DNA from: Burkholderiales bacterium
GTDB taxonomy: Bacteria; Pseudomonadota; Gammaproteobacteria; Burkholderiales; Burkholderiaceae_C
Direction of reading: 5' to 3'
Length of the DNA stretch: 33,511 nucleotides
NCBI GenBank assembly: GCA_025351025.1
Contig: JANXWR010000591.1
Coordinates: 1 to 33,511, forward strand
In this document: positions 22,668 through 30,501 of the stretch, piece after piece
How positions within the stretch are numbered: the stretch's first letter is position 1
Layout: every line of letters starts with the position of its first letter
The notes under the pieces: generated by a model
The model's database searches: none
The model's input: the letters and a program-made list of their open reading frames with translations, nothing else
Told to the model about the DNA's origin: nothing
Translations under genes and position numbers: made by a program

Positions 22668-23137
22668 CCGGCCTCGGCTATGAAGGCCGCCGGGCACGCT
22701 GCCTGGCCGACACCGGCTTGATGAGGGTCACGCGTCGGCGCGACAAGAAATGCCGACTTGTGCGGAGCCACCGCCTGCGCAATGAGCGCCTCGACTTCAG
22801 CCGTGTCGATGTCCGACGCGCTCTCGAGCCGGATGCTTCGGACCTGCGTGCCCTGACCTTCGAGCAGACCGCCCGGGTCGTGCAAGTCCACGCCACGCAG
22901 AAAGAAGAGCGTGACCCATTTCGGGTATCCAGCCACCGAAATGAATGGGTCAAATGCGCGCTCGGTCGGGCTGATGCCGAACAACAGTGCGTTGTAGTTA
23001 TCGAAGACCAGCTCGAAGCCCCGGGGGAACATCGAACGGAGCCGGGTCCGCGCCGCGCGCAACTGCGCCTCGACCGCAGGCGTGTACTTGCCGAGGCAGG
23101 CGTCGATTTGCGACTCGACAAGAGGGTCAGGCGCCAT
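22643..23137 (-). CDS. DUF1801-domain protein with probable C-terminal frameshift
   Basis: A 164-residue product as read. The body (RAARTRLRSMFPRGFELVFD, ALLFGISPTERAFDPFISVA, GYPKWVTLFFLRGVDLHDPG) matches the small DUF1801 (YdhG-like) family of unknown function. After KSAFL the frame continues as VAPTRDPHQ..., unlike the family. The adjacent frame reads LSRRRVTLIKPVSARQRARR and stops at 22678, which resembles the usual basic C-terminus. A one-base change near 22750 (the TTTCTT run on the coding strand) would restore it. It would also remove the 25-base overlap with flgF. It is either a recent mutation or a sequencing error. Confidence 0.72.
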   Translation of the reverse strand: MAPDPLVESQIDACLGKYTPAVEAQLRAARTRLRSMFPRGFELVFDNYNALLFGISPTERAFDPFISVAGYPKWVTLFFLRGVDLHDPGGLLEGQGTQVRSIRLESASDIDTAEVEALIAQAVAPHKSAFLVAPTRDPHQAGVGQAACPAAFIAEAGQLTASSC

Positions 23138-23199
23138 GACTGAACAATACGTGACGTGGCTTCGGAGCGGGCTTGCCCGGCCCAAGGTTCGACATGAAC

Positions 23200-24417
23200 T
23201 CAGCGCGCTCGCGCCGGCAGCCTCGACAGGGTCGCTACGATGCCGGCCGCGATCACGTTGGCAGCGATGCTGGCGAGTATCGGCACGGTGTAGCTGTGGT
23301 GGAGGTCGAAGGCAAATCCGGCGGTGCTGGGGCCGACCAGCGTGCCGAACGCGACGCTCGTATAGAGGGCGCCGATGATGCCGCTGACGTTGCGGCCGCC
23401 GAAGTAGTCCATGACGAGGGCCGGCAGCACGGCGACGAATCCGCCGTAGAAGACGCCGTAGGCCAACGCGAAGGCAGCGAGCCCCCAGAGGCCGGTCGAC
23501 ATCGCCCAGACGATCAATGACAGCGCCATGCCGGAGAACATTACGCCGAGCGTGAGCTGGCGGCCCATCCGGTCGGCCAGGCCACCGAGCAAGAAGCGCC
23601 CGGCCGTACTGCCGATGCCGATCGCGCCCAGCAGCAGCACCGCAGAGGACTGCGCAATGCCATGGTCGAGCGCGTAGGGCACCAGGTGGACGAACGGAAC
23701 GAACAAGCCGAACGAACAGATCAGGCAGGCGGCGTACAGACCGACGAAGCGACGCGAACGGATCGCGTCGCCGACCGAGAAGCCTTGCGGCGATATCGAG
23801 CGGGCGTCCGCGAGCAGCGGCTCGCCGTCGGCGGCGAGGCCGTGATCGCGCGGATCGCTGTCGAGAAGAAGCGCCATGCCGACGCCGACGACGACGGTGA
23901 TGCAGCCGAGGGCGAGGTAGGCGCCGCGCCACCCGAGATGCTCGATGAAGAGCGATGCCAGGGCTGGCATCGCCAGCGTGCCGACGCCGATTCCGCTGAC
24001 CGCGAGCCCCGACGCGAAGCCGCGCCGCTTGACGAACCATCGCTGCACGGCGCCGATGGCGGGAACGTAGGAACAGCCGATCCCCAGGCCGACGCCGAGA
24101 CCGTAAGCCAGGTAGACCTCGGTCAGGCTGCGCGCCACGCTCGCGGCGGCCAGCCCCGCGCCGACCAGGAGCATGCCGGCGACCGCCAGGGGTCGCGAGC
24201 CCCACCGGTCGGCCAACGGGCCGCTCACGACACCGAGGCCGAAATAGAGAAAGCCGGCGAGCGAGAAAACGAGCGACACCTCGCCGCGCGACGCGGCGAA
24301 GTCACTCTGCAGCGATCCGAGGAAGGCACTGAAGGAGTAGGCGATGCCGAAGCCGACGAAGGTGACGGCGAATGCGGCGGCAACCACCCACCAGCCGCGA
24401 AACACTCGAATACTCAT
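23200..24417 (-). CDS. MFS transporter, monocarboxylate/oxalate-formate antiporter-like
   Basis: A 405-residue major facilitator with twelve predicted membrane helices. Motif-A-like loops are GPLADRWGSRPLAV (helices 2-3) and GGLADRMGRQLTLG (helices 8-9). The N-terminal RGWWVVAAAFAVTFVGFGIAYSFSAFLGSL and the RWFVKRRGFASGLAVSGIGVG block are typical of the MCT/OFA-type subgroup, which moves small carboxylates. The substrate is not determinable. The ATG has AGGA seven bases upstream. It diverges from an ArsR-like regulator over 75 bases and is likely controlled by it. Confidence 0.85.
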   Translation of the reverse strand: MSIRVFRGWWVVAAAFAVTFVGFGIAYSFSAFLGSLQSDFAASRGEVSLVFSLAGFLYFGLGVVSGPLADRWGSRPLAVAGMLLVGAGLAAASVARSLTEVYLAYGLGVGLGIGCSYVPAIGAVQRWFVKRRGFASGLAVSGIGVGTLAMPALASLFIEHLGWRGAYLALGCITVVVGVGMALLLDSDPRDHGLAADGEPLLADARSISPQGFSVGDAIRSRRFVGLYAACLICSFGLFVPFVHLVPYALDHGIAQSSAVLLLGAIGIGSTAGRFLLGGLADRMGRQLTLGVMFSGMALSLIVWAMSTGLWGLAAFALAYGVFYGGFVAVLPALVMDYFGGRNVSGIIGALYTSVAFGTLVGPSTAGFAFDLHHSYTVPILASIAANVIAAGIVATLSRLPARAR

Positions 24418-24472
24418 CTGCGGATCCTGGCGTGCGGCATGAAGTGGATTCTGAGGCCCGGCGTGCGACGAC

Positions 24473-24492
24473 GATTCATCCTAGAATGAATC
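24473..24492. promoter_or_regulatory. Perfect inverted repeat abutting the ArsR-like gene start (putative operator)
   Basis: GATTCAT-CCTAGA-ATGAATC is a perfect 7-bp inverted repeat with a 6-base centre, ending at the base before the ATG at 24493. It contains TAGAAT (24482-24487), a fair -10 hexamer that would start transcription at or next to the ATG. No Shine-Dalgarno sequence is present, so a leaderless, autoregulated transcript is plausible. Confidence 0.55.
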
Positions 24493-25191
24493 ATGAACGA
24501 CGCACTGCGGATCCCGCTCGTCGCCAGTCTGCTCGCCGAACCGGCTCGCGCGACCATCCTGTGGACGCTGATCGACGGTACCTCCCGGCCGGCGGGAGAG
24601 CTCGCCTTCGCGGCCAACGTATCGGCATCGTCGGCCAGTGCCCATCTCGCCAAGCTGGTCGAGGGCGGGCTGCTCGAGTCGGAGGCGCAAGGACGGCATC
24701 GCTACTTCCGGATCGCGAGCGCCGAGGCCGCGCACCTGATCGAGAGCCTGGCGTCGTTCGGCGCCACGATCCGGCCGAGAGGGCCGCCTCATCCGGCCAT
24801 CGTGCGAGCCATGCCGACACAATTTCTGCACGCGAGAACCTGCTACGACCACTTCGCCGGAGAAACGGCGGTCCGGGTCTTGCAGGTGATGCTCGATGAA
24901 CGATGGCTCGTGCGTGCAGGCCCGGAGTTCAAGGCCACGCGACTGGGACGAGAAAAGCTGGCCGCGCTCGGCGTCCATCCGAGCCCCGAGCAAAAAGGGC
25001 GGCGCGCCTTCGCGCGCGGCTGCGTAGACCTGACGCAGCGCCGTCCGCATCTGGCCGGCACCTTGGGCGCGGCCCTGCTGGACCTCTACGTTCGCGAGGG
25101 CTGGGTCCTGCGCTCGCCGCACTCGCGCGTGGTCAACATCACGCCACGCGGGCGAGAGGCCTTCAGGCGAAAGCTGGGCGTCTCGGTGTAG
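24493..25191 (+). CDS. ArsR-family winged-helix transcriptional regulator
   Basis: A 232-residue regulator. The N-terminal winged helix (about 5-85) reads LAEPARATILWTLIDGTSRP, ELAFAANVSASSASAHLAKL (recognition helix) and RHRYFRIAS (wing). A C-terminal region of about 140 residues (THR-rich YDHFAGETAVRVLQVMLDE, FKATRLGREKLAALGV, SRVVNITPRGREAFRRKLG) resembles that of longer ArsR proteins with their own effector domain. It diverges from the MFS transporter gene, suggesting that it represses export or import of the transporter's substrate. It has no ribosome-binding site and a palindrome directly at its start. Confidence 0.87.
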   Translation: MNDALRIPLVASLLAEPARATILWTLIDGTSRPAGELAFAANVSASSASAHLAKLVEGGLLESEAQGRHRYFRIASAEAAHLIESLASFGATIRPRGPPHPAIVRAMPTQFLHARTCYDHFAGETAVRVLQVMLDERWLVRAGPEFKATRLGREKLAALGVHPSPEQKGRRAFARGCVDLTQRRPHLAGTLGAALLDLYVREGWVLRSPHSRVVNITPRGREAFRRKLGVSV

Positions 25192-25203
25192 CCGGGCACC
25201 GAG

Positions 25204-25920
25204 TCACATCCGAACATCGGACAACAGGCGTCCCCATTCCTTCTTGACGACGCCGTAGCACTCGCAGGCATGGGTCTCCAGCCCGGACCGTTCCAGTATT
25301 GAAATGTGGCCCCGGCGGTAGCGGATGTATCCGGCGCGCTGCAATTTACCGGCGGCTTCGGTGATGCCTTCGCGGCGTACGCCGAGCGTGCTGGCGATCA
25401 ACTCCTGCGTCATCATCAACTCGCGCGAAGGGATACGGTCGAGGGTCAAGAGCAGCCAACGGCAAAGCTGCTGCTCCAGCGAGTGGTGGCGATTGCAGAC
25501 GGCGGTCTGCGCAACCTGGGTGATCAGCGCCTGGGTGTAGCGCAGGAGCAAGCGTTGCACCAGGCCGGCCCGCTCGAACTCCTGCTTCACCAGGCGGCGC
25601 TCCAACCGGTACGCGTGGCCGGTCGTCTGCACGACGGCCGAGCTCGGCGTGGTGTCTCCACCCATGAACAACGAAATTCCGATGACACCTTCGTTGCCGA
25701 CGCTTGAGCTTTCGGACGACGCACCAGAGGTCATCACGTAGTGCAGGGAGACGATGGCGGTGGTGGGGAAAAAAACATGCTGCAACTGCCCGCCGGGTTC
25801 GTAGACCATCTCGCCGAGCAGCATGGGGACCAGTTCCAGATGCGCGGCCCAAGCCTCCATGTCGGCACGAGGAAGTGCGGCGAGGAGATGATTTTGAGTC
25901 GGACTGTGAGGCGATGACAT
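25204..25920 (-). CDS. Crp/Fnr-family transcriptional regulator
   Basis: A 238-residue regulator. The cyclic-nucleotide-binding-like fold (about 12-140) contains GEMVYEPGGQLQHVFFPTTA and SVGNEGVIGISLFMGGDTTP, without a clear cAMP phosphate cassette or the Fnr-type N-terminal cysteines. A C-terminal winged helix follows, with MMTQELIASTLGVRREGITE as the helix-turn-helix. Such proteins are common in Burkholderiales and mostly of unknown ligand. Cysteines in THACECYG near the C-terminus are notable. It begins two bases after the response-regulator stop, so it is the last gene of a three-gene signalling operon and converges with the ArsR-like gene. Confidence 0.88.
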   Translation of the reverse strand: MSSPHSPTQNHLLAALPRADMEAWAAHLELVPMLLGEMVYEPGGQLQHVFFPTTAIVSLHYVMTSGASSESSSVGNEGVIGISLFMGGDTTPSSAVVQTTGHAYRLERRLVKQEFERAGLVQRLLLRYTQALITQVAQTAVCNRHHSLEQQLCRWLLLTLDRIPSRELMMTQELIASTLGVRREGITEAAGKLQRAGYIRYRRGHISILERSGLETHACECYGVVKKEWGRLLSDVRM

Positions 25921-25922
25921 CG

Positions 25923-26768
25923 CTATTCGCCAGGCTCTTTCGATGGGCTTCTTGCTGTGACCTCCACGCCGATTCCGCGATAGCCGGTGAAGCGGCAGGA
26001 CTCGTTGAACATCGGCTCTCCGCTCACCCGAAACTGTCGACGCGAGCCGTCGGCGTTGATGCGGCTGAAGCCGAAGTCGAGAAAGGGCTGGCGGGCCGCG
26101 ATCTTCGCCTGAAGCGCCTCGCGCTCCTCCTCGTTCCAGTCCGTCGCCGGGTCGCCGGTTCGTTCACTCAGGAAGCCGGTCATCCTGAGGCCGATCATTT
26201 CGGTGACCGGGCCTGAAACCTGAGTGAACTCGCCGGTTTCGTTCTGCTCCCAGTACCAGTCCGAAGCCAACTCCGTCAGGCGCCGAAAGCGATGTTCGCT
26301 TTCTCGCAATTCGGCGGTACGCTCACGTACCGTCTGCTCCAGCACGTCGTTGTAGCTCTCTAGTTTCTTGTAAAGAAGCCGAACTTCTAGCATGTTGTGG
26401 ATGCGGGTCTTGACCTCGAGCAGATCGAACGGTTTGCTGATGAAGTCCTTGGCGCCGGCTTGCAGCGCCCGCAGCTTGTGGGCGGGCTGAGCGGTCAGCA
26501 CGATGACCGGCAGGTAACTGTCGACGTCGTCCGCCTTGAGGCCTTCCATCACCTCGAATCCGTCCATTCCGGGCATCTGCAGGTCGAGCAGGATCAGGTC
26601 ATGATGGTTCTTTCGATGCAGCGCGCAAACGTCGCGTGGGCTCATCGTCGAGCTCACGTTGGCGTAGCCGGCCTCGCCCAGCAAACGCTCGAGCAGCTTC
26701 ACATTGGCCTCTTGATCGTCGACGATCAGAATGCTCGCGCCGAGAATATCGGTCGTACTGACCATCAT
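25923..26768 (-). CDS. Response regulator with REC and PAS domains
   Basis: A 281-residue protein. The receiver domain (about 11-130) has acidic D17/D18, phosphoacceptor D62 (LLDLQMPGMDG), T92 and K112 (SKPF). A coiled linker (LLYKKLESYNDVLEQTVRER) leads to one PAS domain (about 155-272) ending in YRGIGVEVTARSP. It then stops, without the GGDEF, EAL or kinase domain that usually follows this arrangement. Output is therefore probably through protein contact, perhaps with the adjacent Crp/Fnr regulator or the kinase. The first of two ATGs (26768) is used because it overlaps the kinase stop as ATGA. Confidence 0.88.
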   Translation of the reverse strand: MMVSTTDILGASILIVDDQEANVKLLERLLGEAGYANVSSTMSPRDVCALHRKNHHDLILLDLQMPGMDGFEVMEGLKADDVDSYLPVIVLTAQPAHKLRALQAGAKDFISKPFDLLEVKTRIHNMLEVRLLYKKLESYNDVLEQTVRERTAELRESEHRFRRLTELASDWYWEQNETGEFTQVSGPVTEMIGLRMTGFLSERTGDPATDWNEEEREALQAKIAARQPFLDFGFSRINADGSRRQFRVSGEPMFNESCRFTGYRGIGVEVTARSPSKEPGE

Positions 26769-28891
26769 TCCGTCTCCCCCTGGCGCACGCCGGTTGATCT
26801 GGCTTTCGAAAGCTTCAGCGCTACGTCCAGAGTCTCCATGAACTCGTCGACCCGAATGGGTTTGGTGAGGTACCGAAAGAAGCCTGCCTCCAGACCCTTC
26901 TCGACGTCGTGTGGCATTGCATTGGCGCTGAGCGCGATCACTGGAATCGTCGCGGTGGCGGGGTCTTGGGCCAGGATCCTCAGCGCGACGATGCCGCTGA
27001 TGCCGGGCAGATTGATGTCCATCAGGATCACGTCCGGCTTCGAGGCCCGCGCGATCTCGATGCCACGGTTGCCATCCCTCGCGCTCAGCAAACGGATGTC
27101 GGGCCGGCGCGCGATGAGCTTTTCGATCAACAACAAGTTGGCTGGGTTGTCCTCGACACAGAGCAGGGTGTGCAACTGGGTGCTGGGTTGGGTCTGGGTC
27201 GGTGTGCCAATGGCCGACTTGTCCGCATCGCGGACCAGTTCCGAGGCGTTCGCGGTGTTCAGTTCGATCCAGAACTCGCTGCCGACGCCAACGGTGCTTT
27301 CGACGCCGATTTCACCTCCCATCAGCTCGACCAGGCGCTTGCTCACCACCAGGCCGATACCGGTGCCCTCCTCGGTGCCGGACTCTTGCCCGAGCCGGTT
27401 GAACGGCTGGAACAGTTGCGCGAGCTTTTCCGGAGGCAAGCCTTCGCCAGTATCGTGAAAGCTGACGCGGGTGCGCTCGGGCGTGGTGGCACGGCAAGTG
27501 ATCTCGACGATCCCGCCCACGCGGTTGTATTTGATCGCGTTGGAAAGGAGGTTGACGAGAACCTGCTTGACCCGGGTCCGGTCGGCCTTCACGAAGCAGG
27601 GGCTGTCGAACTGCGGAAACTGCATCCGGATGCCGCTCTTTTGCGCCTGCGGTTCGATCATGGCGTGGCAATCGGCAAGCACTTCGGTCAGGGACATCGG
27701 CTCCAGCGAAAGCGGGAGCTTCCCGGATTCGATCAACGAGAGGTCGAGGATTTCGTTGATCAGCTCCAGCAAATACCAGCCCGACTGGAGAATCTGGTCG
27801 ATGCTTTCCTTCTGGGCGGGCGTGGGCGGTGGCGCTCCGGTGTCCATCAGTTGGGCGAAGCCGAGGATCGCGTTGAGTGGCGAGCGCAACTCGTGGCTCA
27901 TGCTGGAGAGAAAATCCGATTTCGCGAGATTGGCTTTTTCCGCCGCGATCTTCGCGCTCTCCAGTTCGATGGTTGTTTCCCGCAGCGCGTCTTTGGCCTG
28001 CTTGCGCGCCGTGTTGTCGGTGCCGATCAGCAGGTAGCCGATGATGGCGTTGCGGGCGTCACGCAAGGCCGTGGTCGACACCACCGCCGGGAATCGACTG
28101 CCGTCCTTGCGGATGTAGGTCAGCTCGTAGATGTCCTCAATGCCGCGCGCGGCCTTGAACGCCAGGGCCTCGAAGCCCGGCGCGATCGGCGTCGCGAGCT
28201 CGGTGCTCAAGGCCATGGCGCGTGCGATCAATTCCTTCGGGTCGGAAATGTCGGCCGGCGTGATCTTGTTCATCACGTCGCCGGCGGCAAAGCCGAGCAT
28301 CCGCTCGGCGCCGACGTTGAAGATCTGGATCACACCCTTGGCGTCGGTGGCGATACTCGAGAAATTGGCGCTGTTGAAGATCGCGTTCTGCAAGGCCCCG
28401 GCCTTGAGCAGTGCCTCTTCAGCCTGCTTGCGCGCCGTGTTGTCGGTGCCGATCAACAGGTAGCCGATGATGGCGTTTTGAGCATTGCGCAGTGCCGTGA
28501 CCGACACCACCGCCGGAAAGCGGCTGCCGTCCTTCCTGATGTAGGTCAGCTCGTAGATGTCTTCGATGCCGCGGGAGGCTTTGAACACCAGGGCCTCGAA
28601 GCCGGGCGTGATCGGCGTGGCGAGTTCGATACTCAATGCCTTGGCACGCGCGATCACTTCCTGCGGATCGGAAATGTCGGCCGGGGTGATCTTGTTCACC
28701 ACGTCGATGGCGGCAAAGCCCAGCATGCGCTCGGCGCCGACGTTGAAGATCTGGATCACGCCCCTGGCGTCGGTGGCAATGCTCGAAAAATTGGCGCTGT
28801 TGAAGATCGCGTTCTGCAGGGCCCCTGTCTTGAGCAGCGATTCTTGCCGCCGCACTTCGGCAAGTGCGAGGCCACTTTCTGTGGAGGGCAT
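26765..28891 (-). CDS. Hybrid sensor histidine kinase with tandem duplicated PAS domains
   Basis: A 708-residue soluble kinase with no membrane segment. PAS 1 (about 27-158) and PAS 2 (about 169-300) are nearly identical copies offset by exactly 142 residues. The HisKA helix has H333 (SMSHELRSPLNAILG). The ATPase domain has the N-box VNLLSNAIKYN (446-456), HDTGEGLPPE and GTGIGLVVSKRLVE. The C-terminal receiver has E580/D581 (CVEDN), D625 (LMDINLPG) and K677 (LTKPI). I prefer ATG 28891 over a TTG at 28906. No PAS cofactor residue is obvious, so the signal is unknown. It heads the kinase, response regulator and Crp/Fnr operon; its stop overlaps the next start. Confidence 0.9.
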   Translation of the reverse strand: MPSTESGLALAEVRRQESLLKTGALQNAIFNSANFSSIATDARGVIQIFNVGAERMLGFAAIDVVNKITPADISDPQEVIARAKALSIELATPITPGFEALVFKASRGIEDIYELTYIRKDGSRFPAVVSVTALRNAQNAIIGYLLIGTDNTARKQAEEALLKAGALQNAIFNSANFSSIATDAKGVIQIFNVGAERMLGFAAGDVMNKITPADISDPKELIARAMALSTELATPIAPGFEALAFKAARGIEDIYELTYIRKDGSRFPAVVSTTALRDARNAIIGYLLIGTDNTARKQAKDALRETTIELESAKIAAEKANLAKSDFLSSMSHELRSPLNAILGFAQLMDTGAPPPTPAQKESIDQILQSGWYLLELINEILDLSLIESGKLPLSLEPMSLTEVLADCHAMIEPQAQKSGIRMQFPQFDSPCFVKADRTRVKQVLVNLLSNAIKYNRVGGIVEITCRATTPERTRVSFHDTGEGLPPEKLAQLFQPFNRLGQESGTEEGTGIGLVVSKRLVELMGGEIGVESTVGVGSEFWIELNTANASELVRDADKSAIGTPTQTQPSTQLHTLLCVEDNPANLLLIEKLIARRPDIRLLSARDGNRGIEIARASKPDVILMDINLPGISGIVALRILAQDPATATIPVIALSANAMPHDVEKGLEAGFFRYLTKPIRVDEFMETLDVALKLSKARSTGVRQGETE
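27996..28847. repeat. Tandem 426-bp duplication inside the kinase gene
   Basis: Copies at about 27996-28421 and 28422-28847 share long identical stretches, for example TCGCGTTCTGC at 28381 and 28807. The period is exactly 426 bases (142 codons), so the reading frame is preserved. The protein copies differ at only about one residue in ten, pointing to a recent or homogenised duplication. Confidence 0.85.
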
Positions 28892-28966
28892 GAAGCATTC
28901 CGTCAAAGGCGTACACGATCGGAGTCGAGCTGCGCTTTGTCGGGGGCCAAGGGCCTCGCCGCGGCG

Positions 28967-28995
28967 GAGATACTGGATACTCCCTCACTATTCAA
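28967..28995 (-). promoter_or_regulatory. Candidate sigma-70 promoter of the kinase operon
   Basis: On the minus strand TTGAAT (28995-28990), a 17-base spacer and TATCTC (28972-28967) form a moderate match to -35/-10 hexamers. It lies about 76 bases upstream of the kinase ATG and 8 bases downstream of a perfect palindrome. Confidence 0.4.
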
Positions 28996-29003
28996 TGTTT
29001 CTC

Positions 29004-29019
29004 TGTGCGCTGGCGCACA
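29004..29019. promoter_or_regulatory. Crp/Fnr-like palindrome upstream of the kinase operon
   Basis: TGTGCGC-TG-GCGCACA is a perfect 16-base palindrome of form TGTGC-N6-GCACA. This is the layout of a Crp site (TGTGA-N6-TCACA) with one change per half. It sits just upstream of the candidate -35 box. Because the operon's last gene is a Crp/Fnr regulator, autoregulation is a natural inference. Confidence 0.5.
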
Positions 29020-29041
29020 TAGGCCGAGAGTTCGCGGCTGC

Positions 29042-29056
29042 GGCGGGCAGCCCGCC
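29042..29056 (-). terminator. GC-rich inverted repeat after the monooxygenase gene
   Basis: GGCGGGC-A-GCCCGCC (plus strand) starts 12 bases after the stop of the catabolic operon's last gene. A hairpin is possible, but no T-run follows. Confidence 0.35.
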
Positions 29057-29067
29057 CCGGGACACGC

Positions 29068-30474
29068 TCATTGCCTGGCTTGAGCGTTCTCGATCAGCGC
29101 CACGAGGTGGGTGCGATCGAGGCGAAGGGCATCGCGCATGCGGGCGAGGACTTGCCCGAACAATTCCTCCACTTTCAGCTGCAAGGCCTCGTCGCCGTCG
29201 AATCGGGCCAGACGGTCGAGAAAGCCGTGGCGCCGGTAAGCCACGCGGTGAATCTGCGGATCGAGCCCGGCGCAACTCAGCGTCGCCATCAGCGAGTACA
29301 GGGGATAGGAGCCGGTTCGCGAGATCTCGATGAGAGCGCCCCGCATGCGTTCGGCACGCGCGGCCGACACGTCGCGGGCAAATTCGAAGCGCTCGCGCAA
29401 TTCTTCGCCGACCTGCGCGTAGTACGCCGCCGCGACTTCGGCGTCGGGATGGGCGGCGATGGCTTCGCACAGCGCGGTTCCCTGAATGAAGGCGTTGGAG
29501 ATGCCGAGGGCGAAGGTCGGATCGGTGTGGCAATAGCTGTCGCCGAGCGCGACCAGTCGATGCAACGGCAGGCGGTCGAAGCCGTTCCAGACCGTCTGAA
29601 GCGCACCCATCGGCAGCACGTCGGTGATCGGCTCGGCCCGCTCGGCGTCGACCAGCGGCGCCAGGGCGGGCGCCGCGGCGCAAAACGCCTCGAATGCGGC
29701 GCCGCGACGCATGAGCTTCAACTCGCTGTCCCAGGTCGGCACCATGACGACGATGCAATAGGTTCGCGAGTCGCCGATGAAGGTGGCTGCGCTGGCATAG
29801 CCGTGATCGACGCGTGGGCCGAACGGGCTCGGCGAAGCCGGCAAGGACACGCCGTCTCGCAAGCGGTAGTGACGGCTGTAGTAGACGACTCCGACATCGC
29901 TCGTTTCGGTCGGCAGATCGATCCCGTGGGCCGCCAGCCAGCGCGGCGTCAAGGTGGTTCGGCCCATCGCATCGATGACCAGTGTGCCTTCGACGGCGCC
30001 GCGGTCGGTCGACAGTCCGCGCACTCTTGCAGGCGAACCATCGTCGAACCGCAGACCGGTGACACGCGCCGGGAACAGGTCGATGTTCGGCTCATCGTGC
30101 ACGGCACGTCGCAGCGCCCATTCGATCAGCGCACGCCTTGCGCCGAGAAAGATCAGATCCTCGTCTCCGGCCGCGCGTTCGCCGGTCGACGGGGCGAGGT
30201 CGATCTCTTTCGCACCGTGCTGCAAGAGATTGTCGAGCACGTCGGGCAGGTGGTCGCGCAAGAGCGTGAACGCTCGCGGCATGAAAGCGTGAGGCTGGTG
30301 GTATTGCGCCACCCCGGGGCGGCGGCCGAGCAGTGCTTCGACTTCAGATTCGCCGGAAGCGACTGTGTCGCGTTCGACCAGGCGGACACGGCGCCCGCTA
30401 CGCGCGAGCATCAGGGAGGCCACCATGCCGGCCATTCCGCCACCGGCCACGACGACGACCTCGTTGTGCGACAT
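29068..30474 (-). CDS. FAD-dependent monooxygenase/oxidoreductase (PHBH-like fold)
   Basis: A 468-residue flavoprotein. The N-terminal dinucleotide fold VVVVAGGGMAGMVASLMLAR (G11-x-G13-x2-G16) ends in the acidic E34 of RLVERD. VIDAMGR (167-171) and LVALGDSYCHTDPTFALGIS (G311-D312, FAD ribityl binding) complete the three FAD motifs of group A aromatic hydroxylases and related halogenase-like enzymes. No WxWxIP halogenase motif is seen. A possible role is hydroxylation or epoxidation of an organic substrate; the substrate is unknown. Last gene of the minus-strand operon, 27 bases after the DapA-like gene. Confidence 0.83.
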   Translation of the reverse strand: MSHNEVVVVAGGGMAGMVASLMLARSGRRVRLVERDTVASGESEVEALLGRRPGVAQYHQPHAFMPRAFTLLRDHLPDVLDNLLQHGAKEIDLAPSTGERAAGDEDLIFLGARRALIEWALRRAVHDEPNIDLFPARVTGLRFDDGSPARVRGLSTDRGAVEGTLVIDAMGRTTLTPRWLAAHGIDLPTETSDVGVVYYSRHYRLRDGVSLPASPSPFGPRVDHGYASAATFIGDSRTYCIVVMVPTWDSELKLMRRGAAFEAFCAAAPALAPLVDAERAEPITDVLPMGALQTVWNGFDRLPLHRLVALGDSYCHTDPTFALGISNAFIQGTALCEAIAAHPDAEVAAAYYAQVGEELRERFEFARDVSAARAERMRGALIEISRTGSYPLYSLMATLSCAGLDPQIHRVAYRRHGFLDRLARFDGDEALQLKVEELFGQVLARMRDALRLDRTHLVALIENAQARQ

Positions 30475-30501
30475 CCGGCTTTTGCCTCTCTGCGTGCCGC
30501 G

